From positions 52,662 to 116,661 of the forward strand of contig CAVWOT010000042.1 of NCBI GenBank assembly GCA_963756605.1: a stretch of 64,000 nt of DNA, in the 5' to 3' direction. Shown piece by piece: positions 54,673 to 63,632 of the stretch (position 1 is the first letter of the stretch; each line of letters begins with the position of its first letter). Source of the DNA: Bog-159 sp963756605 (GTDB taxonomy: Bacteria; Acidobacteriota; Terriglobia; Bryobacterales; Bryobacteraceae). The notes beneath the pieces are model-generated. The model saw nothing but the letters and a program-made list of their open reading frames with translations. It made no database searches and was not told the origin of the DNA. The position numbers and the translations under genes were made by a program.

Positions 54673-56265
54673 ATGGCTACTGCGGCAACCGCGGCGGTAC
54701 AGTCCAAGTTAGAGAAGTCTCCCAGTAAAGCCGGCATGCTCGTTTTTGGCGTGATCCTGGTCGCGGGCATTGCGTACGCCGTCATCAATCTTCTTTCGGA
54801 TATTTCGGGGGTGCGCACGGCCAGCGCATTCGCCTACTTACTGCTGGGCGTGGCATTGCTGACCGCCCTGGGATTCGAATTCGTGAACGGGTTTCACGAC
54901 ACGGCCAACGCCGTCGCCACCGTGATCTATACGCATTCGCTCGAACCGCACATAGCCGTGGTCTGGTCGGGATTCTTTAATTTTCTGGGAGTGGTGCTAT
55001 CGAGTGGTTTGGTGGCCTTCGGAATCATCTCGCTGCTGCCTGTGGAGTTGATTTTGCAAGTGGGCAGCGGCGCGGGTTTCGCCATGGTTTTCGCGCTGCT
55101 GGTGGCGGCGATCATCTGGAATCTGGGCACGTGGTACTTCGGGCTCCCCAATTCCAGCACCCATACGCTGATCGGCTCGATCATCGGCGTGGGCATCACC
55201 AACCAACTCATCTCGGCCAGGACCGGAACCAGCGGCGTAGATTGGGCGCAGGCGGCGAACATCGGAAGGACGCTTCTGGTTTCACCTATAGTCGGTTTTG
55301 TGTTCGCGGCACTGCTGCTGCTGCTGACCAAGTTTCTGGTTCCGGACAAGCGGCTGTATCAGGCTCCCGTAGGCGATGCGCCTCCGCCGCTGTGGATCCG
55401 CGCCCTGCTGGTGCTCACCTGCACCGGGGTGAGCTTTGCGCATGGTTCCAATGACGGCCAGAAGGGCATGGGCCTAATCATGCTGATCCTCATAGGCACC
55501 GTGCCTACGGCATATGCCCTGAACCATGCGGTAACCGCGCGGCAATCGCAGGAGTTCGTCGCAGTTTCCGCACAGGCGGCGGACGTGCTGTCCCATTACG
55601 TCTCGCCCAACGCGGTGATTGGCGATGCGCGCGATGATGTGACTGCCTACATCCGTACGCGCGAGTTCAATCCTAACACCATGCTGGCCCTACGTACTCT
55701 GGTCAACGATATCGGTAACCAGATGGCCCTGTACAAGGAACTGAAGCACGTACCGGCCAACCGCACGCCCAACTTCCGCAATGATATGTACGTGGTGAGC
55801 GAGGCCCTGCGGCTGATGCAGAAGTCCGGCAAACCGCAGTTCGCCGCGGCCGACATGAGCGTGCTCGCCAACTACAAAAAGCATATCGATAACGCCACCA
55901 AGTTCATCCCCCTCTGGGTGAAAGTAGCGGTTGCCCTGGCGCTGGGCTTGGGGACCATGGTGGGTTGGAAGCGCATCGTGGTGACCGTCGGATCAAAGAT
56001 CGGCAAAGACCACCTGACCTACGCGCAAGGGGCGGCGGCCGAGATCACCGCCATGGTTACCATCGGCGCGGGAGATTGGTTCGGGCTGCCCGTAAGCACC
56101 ACCCATGTGCTCTCGTCCGGTGTCGCGGGAACCATGGCGGCCAACCACTCCGGACTGCAGTGGGGAACGGTGCGCAACCTGGCGATGGCCTGGGTGCTGA
56201 CGCTGCCCGCCTCGATTATCCTGGCGGGCTTCCTGTTCTGGCTCTTCCGGAAGATCAGCGGCTAG
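54673..56265 (+). CDS. pit: PiT-family inorganic phosphate transporter
   Basis: 530 residues with AGGAGG eight to twelve bases before the ATG. About ten to eleven membrane helices. The two inverted PiT signature motifs are clear: EFVNGFHDTANAVATVIYTH early, and VSFAHGSNDGQKGMGLIML in the middle; GLPNSSTHTLIGSIIGVGIT and GLPVSTTHVLSSGVAGTMAA are the paired helices that bind phosphate. A cytoplasmic loop of about 120 residues (roughly 300-415) separates the halves. It imports phosphate with protons or cations. A Pho-box-like site upstream suggests induction on phosphate limitation. Confidence 0.95.
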   Translation: MATAATAAVQSKLEKSPSKAGMLVFGVILVAGIAYAVINLLSDISGVRTASAFAYLLLGVALLTALGFEFVNGFHDTANAVATVIYTHSLEPHIAVVWSGFFNFLGVVLSSGLVAFGIISLLPVELILQVGSGAGFAMVFALLVAAIIWNLGTWYFGLPNSSTHTLIGSIIGVGITNQLISARTGTSGVDWAQAANIGRTLLVSPIVGFVFAALLLLLTKFLVPDKRLYQAPVGDAPPPLWIRALLVLTCTGVSFAHGSNDGQKGMGLIMLILIGTVPTAYALNHAVTARQSQEFVAVSAQAADVLSHYVSPNAVIGDARDDVTAYIRTREFNPNTMLALRTLVNDIGNQMALYKELKHVPANRTPNFRNDMYVVSEALRLMQKSGKPQFAAADMSVLANYKKHIDNATKFIPLWVKVAVALALGLGTMVGWKRIVVTVGSKIGKDHLTYAQGAAAEITAMVTIGAGDWFGLPVSTTHVLSSGVAGTMAANHSGLQWGTVRNLAMAWVLTLPASIILAGFLFWLFRKISG

Positions 56266-56288
56266 TTTTGTGGGGCAGGCGCCCTGCC

Positions 56289-57647
56289 TTAATGCGAGCC
56301 GAAAGTCCGGGATAGAAAATCGACAATCTCTCCACGGTTTTCCGATGTGACCGCGGCTCCCCAGCGCGTCATCTTATCCACCTCGCGCTCCCATTGCACG
56401 TGCGTCAGATGTTGCCCGGCAATCATGTCCGCGCCGTGGCAGCCCACGCAGGTTTGCTTCACCGTTTCCGGGAATTTGGGGATTTCCGCCGTGGCCGGTG
56501 GCGGAGGCGATCCTGAAGGGCCGCCTCCCACCTCCACGCGCACTGCCGGAACGACATTCCAGAGATAGCCGGACGGATTCCAGTCTTCCAAAAAGGGCTG
56601 CGTCCCGCCGCTTTCATCCGTGGTCTTGGCCATCAACTCATAGGAGCCATCCCCAGGCGGCGTCCAGGTGGTTTCCCACAGGCGCCACGCGTACCGCGCA
56701 CGGTCGGCGCCCAGCTTGGCCGGCTGCCACGTCCGGCCGCTATCCGTCGAGACGTCCACGCGCGCGACCGCCGATTCGCCGGCCCAAGCCGCGCCGCGGA
56801 TGGTCACCGGTCCGGCCGCCAGCCGCGCGCCCGCCACCGGACTGGCAATCACGGATTTCGGCTTGATGGCGGTGACCGGCGTCATAACGGCAGGATCGAC
56901 AGCGGTCCCCGGAGCTACGGTGTGCACGGGCCGCCGGTACGCCGTCTTCATGAAGAAGCCGTCGTACTCCTTATCGAGCAAGGTGATGTTGGTAACCCAC
57001 TTCACCCAGGAATCGCCCGCCCAACCGGCCGGAACCAGGCGCAGCGGAAATCCGTGCGACGACGGCAGCGCTGCCCCATTCATCTGAAACGCCAGCAGCG
57101 TATCGGGATGGAGCGCCTTTTCGAGCGGCACGCTGCGCACGAAATCCGGTACTTTCCCCATGGGCACGTCGGCCCCGTTAAACAGCACTTGTGTGGCGCC
57201 GGGTTTCACACCCGCCTGCTTCAGCACATCCGCCAGGCGCACACCCGTCCAGCGGGCGTTGCCCACGGCGCCGTAGCGCCACTGCATACCCGTGACGCCC
57301 GGTTCGTAGAAGCTACGGCCATTGCCGGCGCATTCGAGCACGGCGACTTGTTCCACGCGCGGAAGCTTTTCGATCTGCGACATATCGAGGGTGATCTCGC
57401 GCTCCACCAGACCATCCACCCGCAAGCGCCACTGGTCCAACTCGACATTCGGCTTGTAGATGTGGGTGCGTACGAAGAAACGCTCGGCGGGGGTCAGCCA
57501 CTTGTCGAAACCGGAAAGCGGCATTTCGAAATCTTCCGGGTTGGCTGAGCGGACCAGCAGGCCCTCGCCGGGCTGCTCATCGCCGCGGAGTGCCAGGCCC
57601 GGAACCAGGGAAAGAAGATAGAAGAACCTTCTGCGCGTCAGATTCAT
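56289..57647 (-). CDS. Exported sulfite-oxidase-family molybdoenzyme fused to a C-terminal cytochrome c
   Basis: 452 residues. Tat signal LTRRRFFYLLSLVPGLALRG. Residues 35-250 are the oxidoreductase molybdopterin domain: the molybdenum-ligating Cys106 in VAVLECAGNGRSF, GVTGMQWRYGAVGNARWTGV, PSSHGFPLRLVPAGWAGDSW. Residues about 265-375 form the Mo-co dimerisation/Ig-like domain (VARVDVSTDSGRTWQPAKLG). After a Pro/Gly linker a short cytochrome domain has CVGCH (400-404), one c-type haem. SorAB-like enzymes keep the haem on a separate subunit; here it is in the same chain. Probable sulfite dehydrogenase in the periplasm, but other sulfur substrates cannot be excluded. Confidence 0.9.
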   Translation of the reverse strand: MNLTRRRFFYLLSLVPGLALRGDEQPGEGLLVRSANPEDFEMPLSGFDKWLTPAERFFVRTHIYKPNVELDQWRLRVDGLVEREITLDMSQIEKLPRVEQVAVLECAGNGRSFYEPGVTGMQWRYGAVGNARWTGVRLADVLKQAGVKPGATQVLFNGADVPMGKVPDFVRSVPLEKALHPDTLLAFQMNGAALPSSHGFPLRLVPAGWAGDSWVKWVTNITLLDKEYDGFFMKTAYRRPVHTVAPGTAVDPAVMTPVTAIKPKSVIASPVAGARLAAGPVTIRGAAWAGESAVARVDVSTDSGRTWQPAKLGADRARYAWRLWETTWTPPGDGSYELMAKTTDESGGTQPFLEDWNPSGYLWNVVPAVRVEVGGGPSGSPPPPATAEIPKFPETVKQTCVGCHGADMIAGQHLTHVQWEREVDKMTRWGAAVTSENRGEIVDFLSRTFGSH

Positions 57648-57678
57648 CGATCTAGTCTATCAACTTGTGGCGCAAGCT

Positions 57679-58359
57679 TTAGCTGAGCTTTAGATTGGCC
57701 CGCAGATGCTCCACGAACGTTCCATGCTCCTCCGAAGCCAGGCCCGCGTTAAGTGCGGCCAACATCTTCGCGCCATCATCTGCCCAGAATGCCGCCAGAT
57801 CCAGCCACAATCCCGGAAAGACTTGCGATCGCACGATGCCTTCGGTCGGAACCGATTGCGCCGTGTAGGTGCCGTCCTCGAGCACTCGCCAGACTATGCG
57901 CGGTCCAAAGCGTTCGATGGTGATGTATTCCCGTACGCCGGCGTTCTGATAGAGCCTGAGCTTGGGACCAAAATCGATCTCAGTGGAGCTGAAGCTGATT
58001 TCAACCACCAGTTCGGGAGCTCCGGCGCCCATATTCCCGGCATTTCCGGATTGTCCTCCATGAGATGGTGAAATCCGAAGATAAGCGTCGGGCTGCGGTG
58101 CGTTCTCCAGCATCAGCCACGTGCTATTGCTGCCGGTCTGACATCCAGGGGTCGCCTGCGCATAGTAGCCGAGCCACAGGTGGACCATCGCATCAAGGTG
58201 CCCGTGTTCGAAGCTGACGGGTGAAGGCACGTATACCACTCCTTCAATAAGTTCGGCGTTCTTCAGCTCCGGGATCTCTTCCCAGCGGCGCAGGAATTCC
58301 TCCACCGTCAGCCGCTCGCCCGTCACTAATCCCGCCGTCGAAATCGTAGGAGGCATCAT
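57679..58359 (-). CDS. Uma2-family (DUF820) putative endonuclease
   Basis: 226 residues. The fold is restriction-endonuclease-like: LTVEEFLRRWEEIPELKNAE, ELIEGVVYVPSPVSFEHGHL, QPDAYLRISPSHGG with the acidic residue, and ELVVEISFSSTEIDFGPKLR, then YQNAGVREYITIERFG. The Asp, Glu-x-Ser pattern of the Uma2 site is present. Function of the family is poorly known; it is often found as many stand-alone copies in cyanobacteria and acidobacteria. It stands alone between the molybdoenzyme and the propeller lipoprotein. Confidence 0.9.
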   Translation of the reverse strand: MMPPTISTAGLVTGERLTVEEFLRRWEEIPELKNAELIEGVVYVPSPVSFEHGHLDAMVHLWLGYYAQATPGCQTGSNSTWLMLENAPQPDAYLRISPSHGGQSGNAGNMGAGAPELVVEISFSSTEIDFGPKLRLYQNAGVREYITIERFGPRIVWRVLEDGTYTAQSVPTEGIVRSQVFPGLWLDLAAFWADDGAKMLAALNAGLASEEHGTFVEHLRANLKLS

Positions 58360-58402
58360 GCCGAAGTTACTCCTCTCCTAAGTGTACTCGCTCCGTACGC
58401 GC

Positions 58403-59542
58403 TTATCCCATCGCCACCACCGCCGCCGCCACCGGCTGCACCCCGACCGGAACCATAGTGAATAAGGGAGCAGGATCAGTACGCCGGCGCGGCTCCGCAA
58501 ACGCCGCAATTCGGATCACCGCCATGTTCCCCGAGCGCTGGTTGAGCACCAGGGCATACCGGTTATCGGGCGTGATCAGAATACGCCGCGGATCCTGACC
58601 CACCACCAGTACTGCTACCAGCTTGCGCGTCTCGATATCCAGCACCGTCACGCTCCCCGTTTCGGGGTTCGCCACAAACAAATACTGCGGCGTCGCGCAG
58701 ACCGCCATCCCGTCCGGCATGTGCCCCGCCAGAATCGTCTCGCCCACTTCGGTCTGGTATGGATATACGATCACCACTGCATCCATGCCGGGACCCGTCA
58801 GGAACATCTGGCCACCATCGGAATTGAAGCAGCAATTGGCAGGTTCCACCGGCAATGGCAGACGTACCGCGATCCGCCCGCTGGCCGCGTCGAAGATCAA
58901 CAGGCATCGGTCCGCGCGGCTTCCCACCAGCACCTGCTGCCCGTCGCCCTGAAATCGCACCAGCGAGGGTTCGCACTCCGCGTCGATCAGGTGCTCGACT
59001 CTTCCCGTCCCGAGCCGCACCAACGCCAGTTGCCGGCTCGCGCCGAAGCAGACCGCCGCGCGGCCATCGCCGGTAAGATCGAAGTCCGTAGCCGCGCCGG
59101 GCAGCTTGACCTCCTCGGCCGCCCGCAAACGCGCGAGTTCCAGCCGTGCCAATGCGCGCGCTTCCAGCACCCACAACGATTTTCCGTCCGCCGACAGGCG
59201 CATACCCAACGCCGCGTTTTTCAGGCTGGTCTTGCGCACCGCCGTCAGTTTCGCGGCGTCAATCTCGCATACTGTGCCGCTTTCGGGTATCAGCACGTAG
59301 GCGCCCGGCCGCAGCGGATTTGCCAACACCGCACTCGGAGCGCCATCCAGCCCGATCTGCTTCGCCAAAACGAAGCTGTTCAGATCCACCGCTGCCACGG
59401 TGCGGCCGCCCGCGTTGGCCACAAACGCATAGCCCGGAAATCCGCGGCTCCTGCGGTGCGCGCAACCCGTCAGCGCGGCCATGCCCGCGAGCAGTGCGCG
59501 GCGGCTCAATGAGCGATCCAAGGGCACAAAATATGCTAGCAT
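58403..59542 (-). CDS. YncE-like beta-propeller lipoprotein
   Basis: 379 residues. The N-terminus SRRALLAGMAALTGCAHRRS contains a lipobox (LTGC), so the mature protein starts at Cys and is lipid-anchored; a twin-arginine-like RR is also present. The remainder is a seven-bladed propeller of the YncE/YVTN type: YAFVANAGGRTVAAVDLNSF, YLFVANPETGSVTVLDIETR, KLVAVLVVGQDPRRILITPD and YALVLNQRSGNMAVIRI. Members bind metals, cofactors or partner proteins in the periplasm; the ligand here is not evident. It is divergent from mreB, with about 60 bases between the starts. Confidence 0.85.
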   Translation of the reverse strand: MLAYFVPLDRSLSRRALLAGMAALTGCAHRRSRGFPGYAFVANAGGRTVAAVDLNSFVLAKQIGLDGAPSAVLANPLRPGAYVLIPESGTVCEIDAAKLTAVRKTSLKNAALGMRLSADGKSLWVLEARALARLELARLRAAEEVKLPGAATDFDLTGDGRAAVCFGASRQLALVRLGTGRVEHLIDAECEPSLVRFQGDGQQVLVGSRADRCLLIFDAASGRIAVRLPLPVEPANCCFNSDGGQMFLTGPGMDAVVIVYPYQTEVGETILAGHMPDGMAVCATPQYLFVANPETGSVTVLDIETRKLVAVLVVGQDPRRILITPDNRYALVLNQRSGNMAVIRIAAFAEPRRRTDPAPLFTMVPVGVQPVAAAVVAMG

Positions 59543-59604
59543 TTAAGTGGCTCGTTTTCGCGGCATTGAGCCGATGTCCTTCTGCCTAAAACCATACATC
59601 TTTA

Positions 59605-60630
59605 ATGAATCTACGCTCTCTATTCAGTCTATTCTCATCGGACCTCGCCATTGACTTAGGCACCGCCAATACCTTGGTCTTCGCCAAGGGCAAAGGTATC
59701 GTCGTAAACGAACCCTCCATCGTCGCACTCAATAAAAATACGGGTGAAGTCGAAGCCGTGGGCAAGGAAGCCAAGGAGATGCTGGGCCGCACACCCGGCA
59801 ACATCGTGGCCATCAAACCCATGAAAGACGGCGTCATCGCCGATTTCAAAGTCACTGAGCGCATGCTGAATTACTTCATTCAGAAAGCGCACGGCCGCAA
59901 GGTGCTGGTGCATCCGCGCATCGTTATCGGCGTGCCCAGCGAGATCACCCAAGTCGAGAAGCGCGCCGTAATGGACTCCGCCTATCGCGCCAAAGCCAGC
60001 GAGGTGCACCTGGTTGAGCAGGCTATGGTCGCCGCCATCGGCGCCGGCCTGCCGATTACCGAACCCTCCGGCAACATGGTGGTGGATATCGGCGGCGGCA
60101 CCACCGACGTGGCGGTTATTTCACTCTCTGGCATCGTCTACTCGCGTTCGGTGCGCGTGGCCGGCAACGAGATGGACGACGCCGTCATGCAGTACCTCAA
60201 ACGCAAGTACAATCTGCTGATCGGCGAGCGCACGGCGGAAGCCATAAAAATGGAAATCGGCTCCGCATTTCCGTTGGATAAGCCCTTGACCATGGAGATC
60301 AAGGGACGCAACTTGATTGAGGGCGTGCCCAAAACACTCACAATCGACGACAGCGAAATTCGGGAAGCGCTGGGTGAGTGCGTGGCCACCATCGTCAACG
60401 CCATTCGCGTCGCCCTTGAACGTACGCCGCCCGAATTGAGCGCCGATATCAGCGACCGAGGCATCGTGCTCACCGGCGGCGGCGGACTGCTGAAGAATCT
60501 CGACAAGCGCATTCGGGAGGAGACCGGACTGCCGGTTTCCATCGCCGACGACCCGCTGGCCTCTGTGGTGCTAGGCACCGGCAGAATGCTTAGCGATTTC
60601 AGACTGCTGAGGAAGATATCGATCGATTAG
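59605..60630 (+). CDS. mreB: Rod shape-determining protein MreB
   Basis: 341 residues, standard size. Actin-like ATPase signatures: DLAIDLGTANTLVFAKGKGI, VVDIGGGTTDVAVISLSGIV, KRKYNLLIGERTAEAIKMEI and GIVLTGGGGLLKNLDKRIRE. It forms membrane-bound filaments that guide lateral wall synthesis. It heads the mreBCD operon, with 39 bases to mreC. Confidence 0.98.
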   Translation: MNLRSLFSLFSSDLAIDLGTANTLVFAKGKGIVVNEPSIVALNKNTGEVEAVGKEAKEMLGRTPGNIVAIKPMKDGVIADFKVTERMLNYFIQKAHGRKVLVHPRIVIGVPSEITQVEKRAVMDSAYRAKASEVHLVEQAMVAAIGAGLPITEPSGNMVVDIGGGTTDVAVISLSGIVYSRSVRVAGNEMDDAVMQYLKRKYNLLIGERTAEAIKMEIGSAFPLDKPLTMEIKGRNLIEGVPKTLTIDDSEIREALGECVATIVNAIRVALERTPPELSADISDRGIVLTGGGGLLKNLDKRIREETGLPVSIADDPLASVVLGTGRMLSDFRLLRKISID

Positions 60631-60669
60631 GGCCTCCATTCGAAGCTCCGGCCCGGCGATGGCTCAGTC

Positions 60670-61824
60670 ATGGAAACGCTGCTCAATCGCTACCGCAATA
60701 TCACTATTTTGCTGCTGGTCATCTTTGCGCAACTGGTGCTCATCGCGGTGCAGGTGCGTAACGATCAGGACGTGCGCATGTTTCGCGTGTGGACGGTGAC
60801 CGCCGTCACACCGTTGGCCAAGGTTCTTGAAACGGCCCGCGGCGGCGCCACCGGCGTATTCGGCAACTATATTCTGATGCACGATGCGCGCGAGGATAAC
60901 CGCCGCCTGCAGGCTGAAGTCGACCGCCTGAAAATGGAGAACCGGTTTCTCAAGACGGAGATCTCGACCGCCGACCGCGCGAAAGCCCTGATCGCTTTTC
61001 AGCAACACACGCCATCCAAAACTCTGGCCGCACGCGTGATCGCCGCCGCCGCGGGCGTCAATTCCAAAGTGGTTTTCATCGATCGCGGCTCCGTTGCCGG
61101 CGTCGAAAGGGGCATGGCCGTGGTCACGCCGGACGGCATCGTCGGCAAAGTGATCGCCGCCTACCCCACGGCCTCGGAGGTCATGTTAATCACCGATCCC
61201 GAGTTTGCCGCGGGCGTGGTCTCGCAAAAGAATCAGGTGGTGGGGACTCTCAAGGGCCAGGGCCAGAGTAACTGCAAAGTAGATTACGTGCCCAGCGAAC
61301 AGAAAGTGGAAGTCGGCGAAGTCTTTTACACCTCGGGCGACGACCGCATTTTTCCGAAGGGCTTTCCCGTAGGCGTAGTGCGCTCTGTGCGGCCCAGTTC
61401 GCCCTACCAGGAGATCCTGGTGGAACCGGCCGGCCTGGCACGGGGCGTCGAGGCCGTATTGATCCTGTTGGAAGGCGTGCATCAGGCCATCCCCGAAGCG
61501 CCGCCGGCTAATGCTTCGGTGTATCTGGGTACGTCGCCTCCCAAGCCTGGCGGAGAGCAGGGAGCACCGCCCGAGGCCGCCGCCGGTACGGATGCCGACA
61601 AGCTCCTGCAAAAATATCGGCAGATCGGCGCCGCCGAAAACCATAAATTCGGCGAAGGCGCGCCGGGCACCAAGCCGCCGGACTTCAATATCAAACTGCC
61701 GCCGCCCGGCACGGCGCCTGCCGGTGACGCGGCCAAGCCCGCCAACGGACAGTTGCCCGCAAAGCCCGCTACCGCACCAGCCACGGCCAACCCTCCCGCC
61801 AAGCCGCAGCGTCAGGACCAATGA
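60670..61824 (+). CDS. mreC: Rod shape-determining protein MreC
   Basis: 384 residues. One membrane helix (ITILLLVIFAQLVLIAVQV), a coiled coil (about 70-115, DNRRLQAEVDRLKMENRFLK) and the double beta-barrel MreC core (VIAAAAGVNSKVVFIDRGSV, GMAVVTPDGIVGKVIAAYPT, VMLITDPEFAAGVVSQKNQV, KGFPVGVVRSVRPSSPYQEI). The last 100 residues are a Pro/Ala/Gly-rich tail longer than in E. coli. It links cytoplasmic MreB to periplasmic wall enzymes. Its stop overlaps the mreD start (61821-61824, ATGA). Confidence 0.96.
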   Translation: METLLNRYRNITILLLVIFAQLVLIAVQVRNDQDVRMFRVWTVTAVTPLAKVLETARGGATGVFGNYILMHDAREDNRRLQAEVDRLKMENRFLKTEISTADRAKALIAFQQHTPSKTLAARVIAAAAGVNSKVVFIDRGSVAGVERGMAVVTPDGIVGKVIAAYPTASEVMLITDPEFAAGVVSQKNQVVGTLKGQGQSNCKVDYVPSEQKVEVGEVFYTSGDDRIFPKGFPVGVVRSVRPSSPYQEILVEPAGLARGVEAVLILLEGVHQAIPEAPPANASVYLGTSPPKPGGEQGAPPEAAAGTDADKLLQKYRQIGAAENHKFGEGAPGTKPPDFNIKLPPPGTAPAGDAAKPANGQLPAKPATAPATANPPAKPQRQDQ

Positions 61825-62372
61825 CCGAATACGGCGACCGCTACCTGGCCGGGACCCAGCGCGACCAGGTCTCCCATTTCCGCGCGCGCGTCTTCCTGCT
61901 CGTACCCCTGGCCGCCATCCTTTTCCAGGTCTATGTGCCGCGCCTGGTCTCGCGCCTGGGATTTCTGGAGTATCTGGGCTACCTCGAACTGCCTCTGCTG
62001 GTCACCATCTACTTTGCCCTGATGCGCCGCAACCAGATCGCCGGATTGTTCATCGGCGCCTTCATCGGCCTGGCGCAGGACTCTCTCTCCATCAAGCAGC
62101 CCCTCGGTATGTACGGCATCGTCAAAACGCTCGTCGGGTACTTCGCCGCCTCGGTGGGCATGCGCATCGACGTGGAGCATTCCGTGATCCGGCTTCTGCT
62201 GACGTTCTTCTTTTACTTCTTTCACGAGTTCCTCTATTGGGTGCTGGCGCGCGGCCTGCTCGGCCGCCAGATCGGTTTCGATGTCCAGCGCACGCTCCTG
62301 TTCGGAGTGCTTAACGCAGTCGTCGGTGTGACGCTTTTTCATTTCCTGGACAAACTCCGCCAACCCGCCTGA
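61821..62372 (+). CDS. mreD: Rod shape-determining protein MreD
   Basis: 183 residues with about five membrane helices (FLLVPLAAILFQVYVPRLVS, LPLLVTIYFALMRRNQIAGL, FIGAFIGLAQDSLSIKQPLG, LLLTFFFYFFHEFLYWVLAR). The order and the ATGA overlap with mreC confirm the assignment even though MreD sequences are variable. It completes the elongasome membrane complex. In related genomes mrdA (PBP2) and rodA normally follow; here the operon is followed by accessory DNA. Confidence 0.93.
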   Translation: MTEYGDRYLAGTQRDQVSHFRARVFLLVPLAAILFQVYVPRLVSRLGFLEYLGYLELPLLVTIYFALMRRNQIAGLFIGAFIGLAQDSLSIKQPLGMYGIVKTLVGYFAASVGMRIDVEHSVIRLLLTFFFYFFHEFLYWVLARGLLGRQIGFDVQRTLLFGVLNAVVGVTLFHFLDKLRQPA

Positions 62373-62543
62373 CCTCCCACGCCGCCAACTCTAGCGCGTC
62401 CGCCTGAGGGGCTAAAAAAAGTCCCCAGGCCGAGCGAAAGCCGCCGGTCTTGAGTTCCGTCCGTGGAACTTATCCCGATGCAATTCAGGATGTCTCCGGA
62501 TTTCGTGAAGGTGTTCAAGATTCAGGCAGCCGAGCTTGCGGAG

Positions 62544-62607
62544 TTGACCGGAGCAGATGTAAATCATATAATTATCTGAGAAAAATATGATTGGAGGAAT
62601 CATGATT
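62544..62607 (+). promoter_or_regulatory. Promoter and operator of the toxin-antitoxin module
   Basis: TTGACC (62544-62549), a 17-base spacer and TATAAT (62567-62572) form a near-consensus promoter. Perfect arms AATCATAT (62562-62569) and ATATGATT (62585-62592) flank the start-site region, and a ten-base palindrome AATCATGATT (62598-62607) covers the start codon. Four AATCAT half-sites fit autorepression by the antitoxin. Confidence 0.75.
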
Positions 62608-62889
62608 GACGCCCGAGAAATTCACTCTTTGACCGACTTCTTGCGCAATCACAAGGCGCACGTTTCCCGGCTAAAGAAAACGCACGCGCCGGAAGTGTTG
62701 ACGGTCAACGGCAAGGCGGAAATCGTCGTCCAGGACGCGGAGAGTTACCAGCGGATGATTGACCGCCTGCACCACATGGAAACCATTGCGGCCATTCAGG
62801 AAGGCATGGCGAGCGCCGAGCGAGACGAACTGAAGCCCGCCGCTCAGGTATTGGACGAGATGCGGGCCAGATATGGCCTATCGCGTTAG
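62602..62889 (+). CDS. Phd/YefM-family antitoxin
   Basis: 95 residues from ATG 62602 (GGAGG at 62593-62597; an ATG at 62587 would remove its own binding site). The N-terminal DNA-binding/dimer domain reads IDAREIHSLTDFLRNHKAHV with EVLTVNGKAEIVVQDAESYQ, the Phd/YefM core. The C-terminal part (MASAERDELKPAAQVLDEMR) is the toxin-binding arm. It should neutralise the toxin encoded next (17-base overlap) and repress the shared promoter. Confidence 0.9.
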   Translation: MIDAREIHSLTDFLRNHKAHVSRLKKTHAPEVLTVNGKAEIVVQDAESYQRMIDRLHHMETIAAIQEGMASAERDELKPAAQVLDEMRARYGLSR

Positions 62890-63202
62890 TCTTTCGGCTC
62901 GCGCGGAAGACGACGCCTACGCGGCCTTTGAACGTATCCGCGAGGCCGCACCGATGCACGCGGAGAAATGGCTGATACGCTTATTCGCGGTGATTGACAC
63001 CCTCGGCCTGAACCCTGCCCGCTGCCCGGTCATACCCGAAGCGGAGGAGCTTGGCTTTTCCGCCCGTCACCTGCTCTACGGCAAGGGCCGAGGAGTCTGT
63101 CGCATCGTATTCGACATTCGGGAAGAGCAACGGCACGTTCGCGTCCTTCGCATCTGGCATAGCTCCCACGATGCCATCACCGCCGCCGACGTGGAGGACT
63201 AA
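62873..63202 (+). CDS. ParE/RelE-family toxin
   Basis: 109 residues. ParE/RelE fold: YRVSLSARAEDDAYAAFERI, AEKWLIRLFAVIDTLGLNPA, SARHLLYGKGRGVCRIVFDI and VRVLRIWHSSHDAI at the end, the usual core of this superfamily. RelE members cleave mRNA on the ribosome, ParE members inhibit gyrase; catalytic residues do not decide which here. It overlaps the antitoxin gene and is co-translated. It is part of a stretch with a recombinase fragment, suggesting horizontal acquisition. Confidence 0.9.
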   Translation: MAYRVSLSARAEDDAYAAFERIREAAPMHAEKWLIRLFAVIDTLGLNPARCPVIPEAEELGFSARHLLYGKGRGVCRIVFDIREEQRHVRVLRIWHSSHDAITAADVED

Positions 63203-63205
63203 GCC

Positions 63206-63364
63206 ATGCCTGATTTCAGCGCCTACTACCGTGTATCCACCGCCCGCCAGGGAGCCAGCGGCTTGGGCTTGGAAGCGCAGCGCGCCGCCCTGCTTCGTCA
63301 CATCGCCACCAGCCAGCTTGCCGCCGAACGCGAGCAGACTATAAGTGAATCCATGCTTACATGA
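63206..63364 (+). pseudogene. Serine recombinase (PinR-like) N-terminal fragment
   Basis: 52 codons from ATG 63206, three bases after the toxin stop. MPDFSAYYRVSTARQGASGL and GLEAQRAALLRHIA are the N-terminus of a resolvase/invertase with the nucleophile Ser in YRVST. After AAEREQ the family match ends and TISESMLT leads to a stop. The rest of the enzyme is missing, so it is inactive. It is a second, different recombinase relic besides the one at 49915. Confidence 0.8.
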
Positions 63365-63460
63365 AGAACCAGGGCAGGGACAATAATCCAACCGCGTTCC
63401 GTGCGGCGCTTGTTCGATGATACGATGTGACCTTAAATTCCCGCTTCTTTTTCCCGAGGT

Positions 63461-63631
63461 ATGGCAAGCATCCGTGACATCGACCGCATCGTGTTCAAGG
63501 ACGCCGCCGCGATTACCTTGGACAATTTCACCCTGGAAGAACAGGAACGCATTACGGCCCTGGCCTCCGACCTTCGAGAACTGCTCATTGCTGCGAAGCA
63601 GCGTGACCAACAACGATTTACGAAGCCCTGA
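63461..63631 (+). CDS. Small hypothetical protein
   Basis: 56 residues, MASIRDIDRIVFKDAAAITL then DNFTLEEQERITALASDLRE. Acidic and helical, no signal peptide or membrane segment. A purine-rich CCCGAGG precedes the ATG. The composition and codon use look coding, but the family is unknown. The lower confidence reflects its small size. Confidence 0.4.
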   Translation: MASIRDIDRIVFKDAAAITLDNFTLEEQERITALASDLRELLIAAKQRDQQRFTKP

Positions 63632-63632
63632 G

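Noticed and set aside
62396..62425. Possible intrinsic terminator after mreD (GGGGCT, A-run, AGTCCCC)
   Set aside because: The stem needs a bulge and no T-run follows on the plus strand; too weak to list.
62412..62603. 63-codon minus-strand open frame overlapping the toxin-antitoxin promoter
   Set aside because: No domain, and it would run through the promoter and operator; likely chance.
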